Below are positions 37,606-46,338 of a DNA stretch of 64,000 nucleotides, piece after piece (the first letter of the stretch is position 1; each line of letters opens with the position of its first letter). Position numbers and translations under genes: made by a program. Below the pieces are notes generated by a model. That model saw nothing but the letters and a program-made list of their open reading frames with translations. It was not told the DNA's origin and did no database searches. Origin of the DNA: a bacterium (GTDB lineage Bacteria > Pseudomonadota > Alphaproteobacteria > SP197); NCBI GenBank assembly GCA_028821455.1, contig JAPPGE010000069.1, forward strand, positions 21,070-85,069, written 5' to 3'.

Positions 37606-38088
37606 ATGACGACGCTCAATCGCCTGCCGGTTCTCGAAAGGCGGCGAATCCAGGCAGAGGTTGTCAGGCCGCTCTGGCAGGCCATGAAAGCCGAGATTGG
37701 CGAGGCCGGGGCGCGCCGCATCCTCTCTGCGGCGATTGTCGAGGCGGCCATCGCCGAGGGACGCGAGTTCGCCCGGAAGAACGGGGGCCCCGGGGGAATT
37801 CGCGGATTTCTGTCCTTCCAGCATCTCTGGGATGCCGATGGCGCCCTTGAGACGGAGGTCACGCACACCTCGGATGACGAACACGCCTATCGTGTCACGC
37901 GGTGCCGCTATGCGGAGATGTACAGCGAGATGGGGTTGGCCGACATCGGTTTCGAACTCTCCTGCAATCGCGACGCGACATTTGCGACAGGCTATGATCC
38001 GCGTATCCGCCTCCGCCGCACGCAGACCATCATGCAGGGTGCGGACCACTGTGATTTCCACTACCGGATGGTCCGGGAAGAGACTTAA
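37606..38088 (+). CDS. L-2-amino-thiazoline-4-carboxylate hydrolase family protein
   Basis: A 160-residue protein with the family's C-terminal hallmark: CNRDATFATGYDPRIRL, RTQTIMQGADHCDF and HYRM. Known members hydrolyse the thiazoline ATC towards L-cysteine, but many relatives are uncharacterised. The ATG at 37606 is preceded by GACGAGGTG; the frame stays open far upstream only as an antisense shadow of dapF. It sits 17 bp before ffh on the same strand, so the two are probably cotranscribed, an unexpected pairing. Confidence 0.82.
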   Translation: MTTLNRLPVLERRRIQAEVVRPLWQAMKAEIGEAGARRILSAAIVEAAIAEGREFARKNGGPGGIRGFLSFQHLWDADGALETEVTHTSDDEHAYRVTRCRYAEMYSEMGLADIGFELSCNRDATFATGYDPRIRLRRTQTIMQGADHCDFHYRMVREET

Positions 38089-38105
38089 GGTCCCAGGGGC
38101 GCCCC

Positions 38106-39506
38106 ATGTTCGACAGGCTTTCCAGCAACCTCGAGGGAATCTTCACCCGACTGCGGCACAAGGGGTCGCTACGCGAAAGCGACATAGACGCTGCCCTGCG
38201 TGAAGTGCGCGCTGCCCTGCTCGAGGCCGATGTCGCGCTCTCCGTCGCCAGGGAATTCGTCGAGACCGTGCGCGAGCGGTCACGTGGCGCCGAGAGGCTG
38301 CGTGGCGTCAATCCAGCCCAGCAGGTCATCAAGCTCGTGCATGACCATCTCGTGGAAACGCTCGGGTCCGAAACCACCGAGCTTGATCTGGCCGGCAATC
38401 CCCCCGTCGCCATGATGCTGGTCGGTCTCCAGGGCTCCGGCAAGACCACGACCACGGCCAAGATCGGGCGCTGGCTCCAGGAAGGGGAGGGGAGGAGGAA
38501 AGTCCTCATGGCCTCCCTCGATGTCCGCCGTCCGGCGGCCCAGGAGCAGTTGGCGGTCCTCGGCGAACAGGCGAGGATCGCGACCCTGCCGATCGTCGCC
38601 GGAGAAGGTCCCCTTGCCATTGCCCGGCGCGCCCTCAAGGCAGCGCGACGCAGCGCCACCGATGTCGTTCTCCTCGACACCGCGGGCAGACTCCACATCG
38701 ACGACGAACTGATGGAGGAACTGGCCAGCGTCAGGGAGCTGGCCTCGCCCCGCGAAGTGCTGTTCGTGGCGGACGCCATGACCGGGCAGGATGCGGTCAA
38801 CAGCGCCAGGTCCTTTCACGACAGCGCCGGCGTGACCGGAATCGTCCTGACCCGGATTGACGGCGATGCCCGCGGAGGGGCGGCGCTCTCGATGCGGCAG
38901 GTCACCGGGTGTCCCATCAAGCTGATGGGAACCGGCGAACAGATCGACCAGCTCGAGCCCTTCCACCCCGATCGTCTGGCCGGCCAGATTCTCGGCATGG
39001 GCGATGTCGTGAGCCTGGTGGAGAAGGCTGCCCGGGTCGTGGAAGAGGAGGATGCGCAGAAGCTGGCAAGGAAGATGGAGTCCGGGCAGGGGTTCGACTT
39101 CGACGATCTGCGCCTGCAGATTTCGCACTTGCGCCGGATGGGCGGCATGCAGGGCCTTCTCGGGCTGTTGCCCGGCGTTGCCCGGGCGCGCCGGGAGATG
39201 GAGGCCTCGAGACTCGACGAGACCGCCCTTGGGCGCATCGAGGCTATCCTCTCATCGATGACGCCCGCCGAGCGCCGCGACCCGCGCATCATTCACGCCA
39301 GCCGGAAGAAGCGCATTGCTGCCGGCTCCGGCACCCGCATCCAGGATGTCAACAGGGTTATGAAAATGCATGCCCAGATGAACGGCAGCATGAAGAAAGT
39401 GCGCAGGATGGCGAAGAAAGGCCAGCTCCCGCCCGGCTTCGAGATGCCGGATTCCGGGAACCCGTTGTCCGGTATCGACATGCCGGGCGGACTCAAGTTT
39501 CCCTGA
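38106..39506 (+). CDS. ffh: Signal recognition particle protein
   Basis: A 466-residue SRP54 GTPase with N, G and M domains. G1 is GLQGSGKTTTTAKIG, and DVRRPAAQEQL, DTAGRLH and TRIDGDARGGAAL follow. The M domain is methionine-rich (MGGMQGLLGLLPG, MKMHAQMNGSMKKV) and binds 4.5S RNA and signal sequences. It recognises hydrophobic nascent chains and delivers them to FtsY. In many Alphaproteobacteria ffh precedes rpsP-rimM-trmD, but here it is followed by a convergent betaine-binding gene. Confidence 0.97.
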   Translation: MFDRLSSNLEGIFTRLRHKGSLRESDIDAALREVRAALLEADVALSVAREFVETVRERSRGAERLRGVNPAQQVIKLVHDHLVETLGSETTELDLAGNPPVAMMLVGLQGSGKTTTTAKIGRWLQEGEGRRKVLMASLDVRRPAAQEQLAVLGEQARIATLPIVAGEGPLAIARRALKAARRSATDVVLLDTAGRLHIDDELMEELASVRELASPREVLFVADAMTGQDAVNSARSFHDSAGVTGIVLTRIDGDARGGAALSMRQVTGCPIKLMGTGEQIDQLEPFHPDRLAGQILGMGDVVSLVEKAARVVEEEDAQKLARKMESGQGFDFDDLRLQISHLRRMGGMQGLLGLLPGVARARREMEASRLDETALGRIEAILSSMTPAERRDPRIIHASRKKRIAAGSGTRIQDVNRVMKMHAQMNGSMKKVRRMAKKGQLPPGFEMPDSGNPLSGIDMPGGLKFP

Positions 39507-39540
39507 ACGGGGCCAGGGGCTGAGCCAGCTCGCCCGGACC

Positions 39541-39578
39541 ACAAGGCAGTGCCCGGGCGCGAGCCCCGGCACCCTTGT
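39541..39578. terminator. Candidate bidirectional terminator hairpin
   Basis: Between convergent ffh and the betaine-binding gene lies an inverted repeat. The outer arms are ACAAGG (39541-39546) and CCTTGT (39573-39578), the inner arms GTGCC and GGCAC, and the innermost stem closes on a GCGA tetraloop. A two-base bulge interrupts the left arm. There is no long T-tract, so intrinsic strength is uncertain, but the position between convergent genes supports the call. Confidence 0.5.
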
Positions 39579-39590
39579 GTCAAGAGGAGA

Positions 39591-40511
39591 TCAGGACCCT
39601 GCCATGGCGGCATCGACCATCGGCTGCCAGACATCCATGTTGTCGTCGAGCCACTGGTTCGTCACCTCGATGAGATCCTGTTGCTGGTTGTCGATCAGAT
39701 CCATCATGATTTCCTGGGGCCCGTTCGCCAGGGTGAAGTTCTCCAGGAATCGGGCGGCGACGGGCCATTCATCGTGGATACCGGGCCACGCAACCTTGAA
39801 GATTCGCGGCTTGTGCAGGCTGTACTGGTTCACCAGGTCCTCGGGAATGTCGATCCATCCGGTCTCGTGAACGGACAGCACCCAGTGAGGGGCCCAGAAC
39901 ATCATGACGAGCGATGCCTTGCGTTCCACCGCCGAATTGAGTTCCGCGATCATCGTTCCTTCACTGCCCGCGGGAACGACATCGAACGGAAGCCCCTGCT
40001 CGCGAATGAGGTCGCCGGCGCGACTGCGCCATTCCGACGGATAGTCGAGGAATCGGCCGTTGGGAATGGTCTCGGTGGAAGCGAAGAGTTCGTGACAGTC
40101 GAGGAAGGCCTCCCAGGCTGGCAGGCCCGGACACTCCTCCTCAAGGTAGAGCGGGTATAGCCATCCCTCCCGGGCATCGAGACCCAAATCACCGATATCG
40201 ATGATGTCTCCGCTCTCGATCATGACCGGATAGACCTCACCCAGGTTGTTGCTCCACAACTCGGGTGCATAGCTGATCTCGCCGTCGGCGATGCCCTGAG
40301 GGGCGGACAGCGCGGAGATGGCCACATACTCCACATTATAGCCCATGCGCCGGAGAATCTCTCCCGAAACGGTCGAGGAGATCTGGGCGCCGGTCCAGTT
40401 GTGCAGCGGCACGATGATCGGCCTCTCCGACTCAGGCACATCCGCGCCGGCAGAGCCCGTGAACATGAGGGCGGCGCCGGCGGCGAACATCAACTTTCTG
40501 GCAATACTCAT
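39591..40511 (-). CDS. Glycine betaine/choline-type ABC transporter substrate-binding protein
   Basis: A 306-residue OpuAC/ProX-like protein with a signal peptide (about residues 1-23, ending SAGAD). Family features are VPLHNWTGAQISSTV, GEISYAPELWSNN and the C-terminal LANGPQEIMMDLIDNQ. Trp39 and Trp86 could form the aromatic box that holds quaternary ammonium ligands. No OpuAA/OpuAB-type ATPase or permease is adjacent, so it is an orphan here. A GbcA-like Rieske oxygenase gene nearby suggests betaine use. The ligand is inferred from the family. Confidence 0.86.
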   Translation of the reverse strand: MSIARKLMFAAGAALMFTGSAGADVPESERPIIVPLHNWTGAQISSTVSGEILRRMGYNVEYVAISALSAPQGIADGEISYAPELWSNNLGEVYPVMIESGDIIDIGDLGLDAREGWLYPLYLEEECPGLPAWEAFLDCHELFASTETIPNGRFLDYPSEWRSRAGDLIREQGLPFDVVPAGSEGTMIAELNSAVERKASLVMMFWAPHWVLSVHETGWIDIPEDLVNQYSLHKPRIFKVAWPGIHDEWPVAARFLENFTLANGPQEIMMDLIDNQQQDLIEVTNQWLDDNMDVWQPMVDAAMAGS

Positions 40512-40640
40512 GACTTCAAACTCCTGTCGTTACGTCACATGTGATGGCGAGTTTGCCCTCGTCCGTCTGCCAATGCGAGTCGCTCCCACGTCCCTGAGGG
40601 TGTATTGGTCCTGCGGATGACAAGGCGGAGTCGAGAGGAC

Positions 40641-41030
40641 ATGAGCCGGGCGACGATCAATGCGATGTGTGCTGTGTTTCCGGGTGCGGTGGACACGGAC
40701 CCCTGGGGAGACGGCCATGACGCCTGGAAGATTGGCGGCAAGATGTTTGCCTGCATGGGGGCATCCGATGAGGGTGTTTCCGTCAAGACCGACAGTGTCG
40801 AGACGGCGACGATGCTGATCGACGCGGGCATCGGCAGAAAGGCGCGATACTTCCACCGCTCGTGGATCAACCTGCCCTTTGACTGTGCGGAAGACCAGCT
40901 GTGGCAGCGCCTTGCCGTGTCCTACCGTATCGTGCGTTCCGCACTGCCTGCCCGGGTGCGGGCGGAACTTCCCCCGGAAGAGGATCCGGCGCTCCTGCAT
41001 TCGAGATATCAGGCCGCAAGGACCGGGTAG
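40641..41030 (+). CDS. MmcQ/YjbR family protein
   Basis: A 129-residue protein of the MmcQ/YjbR (CyaY-like fold) family. Visible are the DPWGDGHDAWKIGGKMFACM core, VSVKTD, and RSWINLPFD followed by the final helix. The ATG at 40641 is preceded by GAGAGGA; the frame is open 36 bases further upstream without similarity. The family has a double-wing DNA-binding-like fold but no settled biochemical role. It ends 2 bp from the convergent Rieske gene. Confidence 0.87.
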   Translation: MSRATINAMCAVFPGAVDTDPWGDGHDAWKIGGKMFACMGASDEGVSVKTDSVETATMLIDAGIGRKARYFHRSWINLPFDCAEDQLWQRLAVSYRIVRSALPARVRAELPPEEDPALLHSRYQAARTG

Positions 41031-41032
41031 GT

Positions 41033-42256
41033 TCAGGACGCGATGCGGTCAAGGTACCAGTCGGTGAAAGCCGCCGAGTAATCCTCCAGGACCGCATAGG
41101 GTCCCGGCGTGTAGCGGGTGGAGTTCACGCCCTTCTGGTTGTCGATGATGATCTTCGTGTCCTCGATGGTGGTGACGTCCCACATCCAGATCAGGCGCTT
41201 GAGATCGACGTCCCGGTCCAGGTCGGCATCGGCGCGAACGTGCCAGGTCACGAGCACTTCGCTGAACTCCGGCGTGACGGGCGTGAAGCGGAACATCGTG
41301 AGATGATCGGCACACAGGTAGGCGTAGGACAGCGGGCCAAGGGTGAAGGCAGTCTCGCCACCGTCCCAGTGCTCCAGAGCGCCAAGGAGGGGAGCGACGG
41401 GCTGCCCGCTCTCGGAAAGCGTGAGATAGCCCTCCCGAATGGGCTGGCGCCAGACGCTGTGAGGCTGGCGCGGGTCACCGATGTCGCCATCCGACCAGCC
41501 CACGGGGAGGCCCAATTTCCTTGTCTTTTCTGCCCAGGCCTCAACCACCGGACGGTAGGTCTCCGGTCCGCGGTCATGCGCCTTCACGTAGGCATTGACC
41601 ATCGTGTACTCGGGGTGTGCCGGTGAGCAGTGATAGCACTCGCGGAAATTGTCGACGACGAGTTTCCAGTTGGCGTAGGTCGGATAGACCTCGCGGTGCA
41701 CGATCTTCGTGTCCTTGAGGCCATGCAGTCCGGCGTAGGCATCGAGCAGATCGGCAATGCCGCTGAAGTCCGCGACATGCGAATCGTCGGCGCCGGCGAG
41801 GCAAATGAAGATGAGACCCTGGGCGACCCGGACCGAGCACCTGTGAAGCGGATAGTCCGCCTTGTCGAATCCTTGAGGCATGGAACGCGCGGCGATGAGG
41901 CGGCCGTCGAGATCGTATGTCCAGGCATGATAGGGGCACACGAGCTTGCCGGCATTGCCGCGTTCCTCGAGGCAGATGTGGCTGCCTCGGTGTCGGCAGA
42001 CGTTGAAGAACGCGCGGACCTCATGATCGCGGCCGCGTACCAGGATGATCGACTCCTCGCCGATCCGGTAGACAAGGTAGTCGCCCCGCGAGGGAATCTC
42101 GCTCTCGTGGGCGACATAGAGCCAGGATTTCGAAACGACCCTCTCCATGTCCCTCTTGAAGATCCCGGGGTCCCGGTAGAACGGCTGTTCCAGGGTGAAA
42201 CCGGATCGCTGCCGGGCGATCAGGTCATCCACCGCAGGGATGTCGTGCGCCTGCAT
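41033..42256 (-). CDS. Rieske non-heme iron oxygenase alpha subunit, glycine betaine monooxygenase (GbcA)-like
   Basis: A 407-residue Rieske oxygenase. The [2Fe-2S] ligands are C87/H89 in NVCRHRGSH and C107/H110 in CPYHAW. The mononuclear iron histidines are in NFRECYHCSPAHPEY (H209, H214), with a late acidic ligand near MWDVTTIEDTK. Closest functional groups are GbcA and stachydrine demethylase Stc2, which N-demethylate quaternary amines. The ATG at 42256 has GGGAGG at good spacing, better than the GTG two codons upstream. A reductase partner (GbcB-like) is not adjacent. Confidence 0.85.
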   Translation of the reverse strand: MQAHDIPAVDDLIARQRSGFTLEQPFYRDPGIFKRDMERVVSKSWLYVAHESEIPSRGDYLVYRIGEESIILVRGRDHEVRAFFNVCRHRGSHICLEERGNAGKLVCPYHAWTYDLDGRLIAARSMPQGFDKADYPLHRCSVRVAQGLIFICLAGADDSHVADFSGIADLLDAYAGLHGLKDTKIVHREVYPTYANWKLVVDNFRECYHCSPAHPEYTMVNAYVKAHDRGPETYRPVVEAWAEKTRKLGLPVGWSDGDIGDPRQPHSVWRQPIREGYLTLSESGQPVAPLLGALEHWDGGETAFTLGPLSYAYLCADHLTMFRFTPVTPEFSEVLVTWHVRADADLDRDVDLKRLIWMWDVTTIEDTKIIIDNQKGVNSTRYTPGPYAVLEDYSAAFTDWYLDRIAS

Positions 42257-42378
42257 TGTCACCTCCCGTCAATGCCGCAATCTACTCCATCCCGCGCCGG
42301 GACGTGAAGTCCGGCGGTGCGCCAAGACGGGACTCTCAGGGACCGAGGTGCAGGCGTCCCGGAAAGGGAACGCGCACG

Positions 42379-43707
42379 TCATTCTGCCGGAATGTTGAGG
42401 GGTGGGTTACTCGACCGCAGGGGCGACCATGCAGGCGGCCCGGTCACGAGGGTCTTGGCTCTTTCCCTGGCCTGCGCGAGGCCGGCGTCATCGAGTCCGG
42501 AAGAAAGATCGGCAAAAAGCTGCCTCGAGAACAGGTAATCGGCGCCGGGACCAGTGTTCTCCAGGGCCACGATGGCCCAGGCGCAGGCCTCCACGGCGTC
42601 CGCGGCGATGCCGTCACCCCGGGCGTAGCGGTCAGCGATGTCGTGTTGCGCGGCAAGCAGTCCCCACCGGGCCGCTTCCAGAATCTGGTCGCTGGCCGAA
42701 ACACCAGGTGGACGCACGTAGTTCACGCCCGGGGCGGTGCGACCGAGAACAAGGAGGGCGTCCGCCGAGCCGGCGGCTTCGGCCCGCGCGAGGAGCTGAC
42801 CCTTCAGGTTGTTGATGAAGAAGGTTCCCCATCCTTCGGTGATCATGGCTGCCAGGGCCCAGATGGCCCGGGGGTGGCGATGGCGCGCAGCAACGAGATA
42901 CCAGTCGGTTGCATCCTGGATGCTGGGGATGCCGATCCTGCCGAACCTAGCCATGTCCCCCATGAGCAGGCCAGCCTGAGGATTACCGTCCTCGGCCAGG
43001 GGTTCCAGGAGGCTGCGGGCAGCCTGATACTCGCCCTTGCGAATGAGCTGCCGGGCCTCCGTCACGCCGGGAGCGTCGGTCCCGGACCACTCGCCAGGCC
43101 AGGTCGTGTCCGGAAAGTTGCGGTCGACGGCCAGCGTCATGATCCATGTTTCCGGAGGCGTGCCTTCCATGATGACGGCGACATCATCGCGCACCCGCAC
43201 CAGCCTCTTCCCGGAGCCGGGCCAGCCGAGCCAGGACTCGTAGAACAGGCTGTAGAGCCACGATGCCATCGGCGTCAGGCTGACCGGGCCGGCTTCCATC
43301 GGCGGCATGGGCGGCAGGGACGACGGAAGGGTCACGACAAGGCCGGCGATATCGGCTGCGAGCTCAAGGCGAGCATCGAGTCCCTCCCAGGGGGCGGTCA
43401 TGACGAACTGGATCTGTGTCAGTCCCGATTCACCTTCGAACATGATGATGCTGAAGGTCCGCGCCGGATCATCCGATGCCTCAGGCCGGCCAACAAGAAG
43501 CGGGCCCACGTGGGGATCGTCGATGGCTTCAAAATCCGCCGTATCGATCAGACCGCTGGCGACGGCAGCATGAATCACGCTGGTGCTCGACACATCAAGC
43601 ACCGGACCGTCATCTCCCGCAGGACAGATGGCAGACCCGAGGACGAGTCCGAAGAGGACGACAAATCCCCGGACAGTGGATCCGGGCGGCGCAAGGAGGC
43701 GGGTCAT
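42379..43707 (-). CDS. Secreted Sel1-like-repeat hypothetical protein
   Basis: A 442-residue protein with a probable signal peptide (GFVVLFGLVLGSAICPA). The N-terminal ~220 residues match no family I recognise. The C-terminal half contains Sel1/TPR-like helical repeats, for example GNPQAGLLMGDMARFGRIG, HPRAIWALAAMITEGWG and AQHDIADRYARGDGI. Such repeats mediate protein-protein contacts in the periplasm or at membranes. It stands alone, divergent from the polyamine-type ABC operon. Function unknown. Confidence 0.75.
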   Translation of the reverse strand: MTRLLAPPGSTVRGFVVLFGLVLGSAICPAGDDGPVLDVSSTSVIHAAVASGLIDTADFEAIDDPHVGPLLVGRPEASDDPARTFSIIMFEGESGLTQIQFVMTAPWEGLDARLELAADIAGLVVTLPSSLPPMPPMEAGPVSLTPMASWLYSLFYESWLGWPGSGKRLVRVRDDVAVIMEGTPPETWIMTLAVDRNFPDTTWPGEWSGTDAPGVTEARQLIRKGEYQAARSLLEPLAEDGNPQAGLLMGDMARFGRIGIPSIQDATDWYLVAARHRHPRAIWALAAMITEGWGTFFINNLKGQLLARAEAAGSADALLVLGRTAPGVNYVRPPGVSASDQILEAARWGLLAAQHDIADRYARGDGIAADAVEACAWAIVALENTGPGADYLFSRQLFADLSSGLDDAGLAQARERAKTLVTGPPAWSPLRSSNPPLNIPAE

Positions 43708-43948
43708 GGTTTCCCGGCAGTTGGAAAATCACACATCTGGATCACCGATGTCCGCTGGTGCTCAACGAGAGGAGTTTTGATAATGGGGGTGACTGTTCTA
43801 GTCTAGTGCCTCGGAATTCGCTTCCCTGCCAAGGCAGTCGCCGGTATGTAGGCTTGAGAGCGAGGTGGACTGTGTTGCATGGTGCACGGAGCAAAGAAGT
43901 GGTCGGGATGGAGTTCAAGCTATTGTCGAAACGTTCGGGACCGGGTGA

Positions 43949-45070
43949 ATGACGGACAGCATGCATAGCCCGGATCGGGGGAGCAACGAGCCCCAGGTCC
44001 GGTTCGAGAACGTCCAGAAGACCTATGACGGCGAGGTTCTCGTGGTGAAGGACCTCAACCTGGCGATCGAGAAGGGCGAGTTCCTCACCCTTCTTGGGCC
44101 GTCCGGGTCGGGCAAGACGACGACGCTCATGATGCTTGCCGGGTTCGAGTCGACGACCCATGGCGACATCGTGCTCAATGGGCGTTCGCTGCGTCTGGTG
44201 CCGCCGCACAAACGGGATATCGGCATGGTCTTCCAGAACTACGCCCTGTTTCCCCACATGACGGTCTACGAGAACCTCGAGTTTCCGCTGCAGTGCCACA
44301 AGGTCGAAAAAACGTCCCGGGAGAAGAAGATCGCCGAGGCTCTCGCCATGGTGGAGCTCACCGGTTTCGAGAGGCGCCGCCCGGCACAGCTTTCCGGTGG
44401 CCAGCAGCAGCGCGTCGCTCTGGCGCGCGCCCTCGTGTTCGAGCCTCAGATCGTTCTCATGGACGAGCCGCTTGGCGCTCTCGACAAGAAGCTGCGCGAG
44501 CAGATGCAGATCGAGATGAAGCACATTCATCAGAACGTGGGCCTGACATTCGTCTACGTCACCCATGACCAGAGCGAGGCGCTGACCATGTCTGACCGCA
44601 TCGCGGTCTTCGATGACGGAGTCATCCAGCAGCTCGACGCACCCGAGGAACTTTACGAACGGCCGAAGAATGCCTTCGTTGCCCAGTTCATCGGCGAGAA
44701 CAACCGGCTCAATGGCAGGATCACGGAGTTGGCCGGGGATGTCTGCCTTGTCGAGCTTCCCAGCGGACACACGATCAGGGCCCTGCCTGTCAATGTTTCC
44801 GAAGTGGGGCAGCAGACCACCCTGTCACTGCGTCCCGAGGTGGTGGTGGTCGGTGCCGTGGAAAGTGATGGATGCGATGATATCTTCACGGCGGTGGTGC
44901 AGGAACAGATCTACATGGGCGACCATACAAGGGTGCGCATGGAGGTTTTTGGTCACGACGATTTTGTCGTCAAGGTGCCACGCGGCTCGAGCCATGGTGG
45001 TCTCGAACTGGGACAGGAAATCAGAATCGGCTGGCGGTCGGGCGACTGCCGGGCGCTGGATGCCGCCTGA
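43949..45070 (+). CDS. potA: Spermidine/putrescine-type ABC transporter ATPase
   Basis: A 373-residue ABC ATPase of the PotA/MalK class. Walker A is [10 protein letters not shown], the Q-loop [15 protein letters not shown], the signature [15 protein letters not shown] and Walker [13 protein letters not shown]. The H-loop His lies in [13 protein letters not shown], and a C-terminal TOBE domain follows ([19 protein letters not shown]). It opens a four-gene operon with a binding protein and two permeases. The shared layout supports polyamine or a related cationic solute, but the exact ligand is unproven. Confidence 0.9.
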   Translation: MTDSMHSPDRGSNEPQVRFENVQKTYDGEVLVVKDLNLAIEKGEFLTLLGPSGSGKTTTLMMLAGFESTTHGDIVLNGRSLRLVPPHKRDIGMVFQNYALFPHMTVYENLEFPLQCHKVEKTSREKKIAEALAMVELTGFERRRPAQLSGGQQQRVALARALVFEPQIVLMDEPLGALDKKLREQMQIEMKHIHQNVGLTFVYVTHDQSEALTMSDRIAVFDDGVIQQLDAPEELYERPKNAFVAQFIGENNRLNGRITELAGDVCLVELPSGHTIRALPVNVSEVGQQTTLSLRPEVVVVGAVESDGCDDIFTAVVQEQIYMGDHTRVRMEVFGHDDFVVKVPRGSSHGGLELGQEIRIGWRSGDCRALDAA

Positions 45071-45173
45071 CATGACGGGAGGCATTCTTCAGGCCGCGTG
45101 ACGCGGCACATGAAGCAGGGTCTTCGTGACCGTGCACGACATGAACAACGTTCTTTGAAGGGAGACGACAATC

Positions 45174-46247
45174 ATGAAGAGCGTACTGAGAGTTTCAGCC
45201 GCGGTCCTTGCCGGTGCCGCGCTGGCGGGCCTGCAGGCTCCGTCAGCCGTCCTGGCCCAGGACACGGTTACCGTGGCGTCCTGGGGCGGGGCCTATTCCG
45301 CCAGCCAGCGCGAGGCGTACTACAAGCCTGCGGCCAAGGAAATCGACATGACCGTCCTCGAGGACGAGTGGGGCGGCACCCTGTCGGAGATCCGCGTCCA
45401 GGTCGACAGTGGCGAGTACAAGTGGCACGTCATCGACTCGGAGTCGGGAACGGCCATGGCCGGTTGTGACGAAGGCCTTCTCGCCGAAATCGACTGGGAG
45501 ATGATGGGCGGCATGGACCGCTTCTTCCCGGGTGCGGCACTCGACTGTTCGGTGGGCACGATCTCGTGGGCGACCATCTATTCCTATAATGGCGACGTCT
45601 ACTCCGGCGACAACGTTCCGACCACCATCGCCGACTTCTTCGATCTCGAAAAGTTCCCGGGCAAGCGTGGCCTCTATGCCAACAGCCCGGCAGCTTCGCT
45701 CGAAATGGCACTCATGGCTGACGGCGTGCCCGCTGACGAGGTCTATGCCTATCTCTCCGACAACGAGGAAGAGGCCATTGATCGTGCCTTTGCCAAGCTC
45801 GAGTCGATCAAGGACGAGGTCATCTGGTGGGATACCGGCGCCATGCCGCCGCAGCTTCTCGCGGACGGCGAGGTCGCCATGTCCACTGCCTGGAACGGAC
45901 GCATCTACAATGCGGTCGTCAAGGAAGGAAAGAACTTCGTCATCGTCTGGGATGGACAGACCATCGACTATGATCACTGGATCATTCCGGCCGGGCATCC
46001 GGAGTACGATCTCGGCATGAAGTTCATCGAGTATGCCAGCCGCCCCGAAGTCATGGCGCGTCAGTCCCAGTACATCTCGTACGGCCCGACGACCGCCGAG
46101 GCGGGTGTACTCATCAATCCGGACATTCTGCAGCACTTGCCGACCGCTGCGGCCAATCTGGAGAATGCTCTGTGGGTGGACACCGTCTGGTGGGCTGACC
46201 ATGAAGAGGAACTGACCGAGCGCTTCCAGGTCTGGCGTTCGCAGTAA
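45174..46247 (+). CDS. potD: Polyamine-type ABC transporter substrate-binding protein
   Basis: A 357-residue periplasmic protein. A clear signal peptide (residues 1-27, ending VLAQD) is followed by TVTVASWGGAYSASQREAYY, VIDSESGTAMAGCDEG, WATIYSYNGDVYSGDN and WWDTGAMPPQLLADGEVAMSTAW, typical of the PotD/PotF-like SBP_bac_6/8 group. GAAGGGAGACGAC precedes the ATG. It is the second gene of the operon, 103 bp after potA, and is followed by a strong hairpin. The exact ligand is inferred from the family. Confidence 0.88.
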   Translation: MKSVLRVSAAVLAGAALAGLQAPSAVLAQDTVTVASWGGAYSASQREAYYKPAAKEIDMTVLEDEWGGTLSEIRVQVDSGEYKWHVIDSESGTAMAGCDEGLLAEIDWEMMGGMDRFFPGAALDCSVGTISWATIYSYNGDVYSGDNVPTTIADFFDLEKFPGKRGLYANSPAASLEMALMADGVPADEVYAYLSDNEEEAIDRAFAKLESIKDEVIWWDTGAMPPQLLADGEVAMSTAWNGRIYNAVVKEGKNFVIVWDGQTIDYDHWIIPAGHPEYDLGMKFIEYASRPEVMARQSQYISYGPTTAEAGVLINPDILQHLPTAAANLENALWVDTVWWADHEEELTERFQVWRSQ

Positions 46248-46260
46248 CGATCAGGTTTCG

Positions 46261-46316
46261 GGGAGAACCGGGACGTCATGATCCCGGTTCTCCCTGCCTT
46301 TTCTTTCATTTCTTCT
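46261..46316 (+). terminator. Strong hairpin with T-rich tail, probable attenuating terminator inside the ABC operon
   Basis: A perfect 13-bp inverted repeat (GGGAGAACCGGGA at 46261-46273 with its complement at 46282-46294) encloses an 8-base loop. A T-rich tail with runs of three and four T follows, to about 46316. It lies 14 bp after the binding-protein stop and before the permease genes on the same strand. In ABC operons such structures lower downstream expression or protect the binding-protein mRNA. Confidence 0.8.
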
Positions 46317-46338
46317 ATCGGTCCGGAGAAAGCAGGGC

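Noticed and set aside
45093..45107. GCCGCG-TGA-CGCGGC hairpin between potA and potD
   Set aside because: A short stem with a three-base loop and no T-tract is likely by chance at this GC content.
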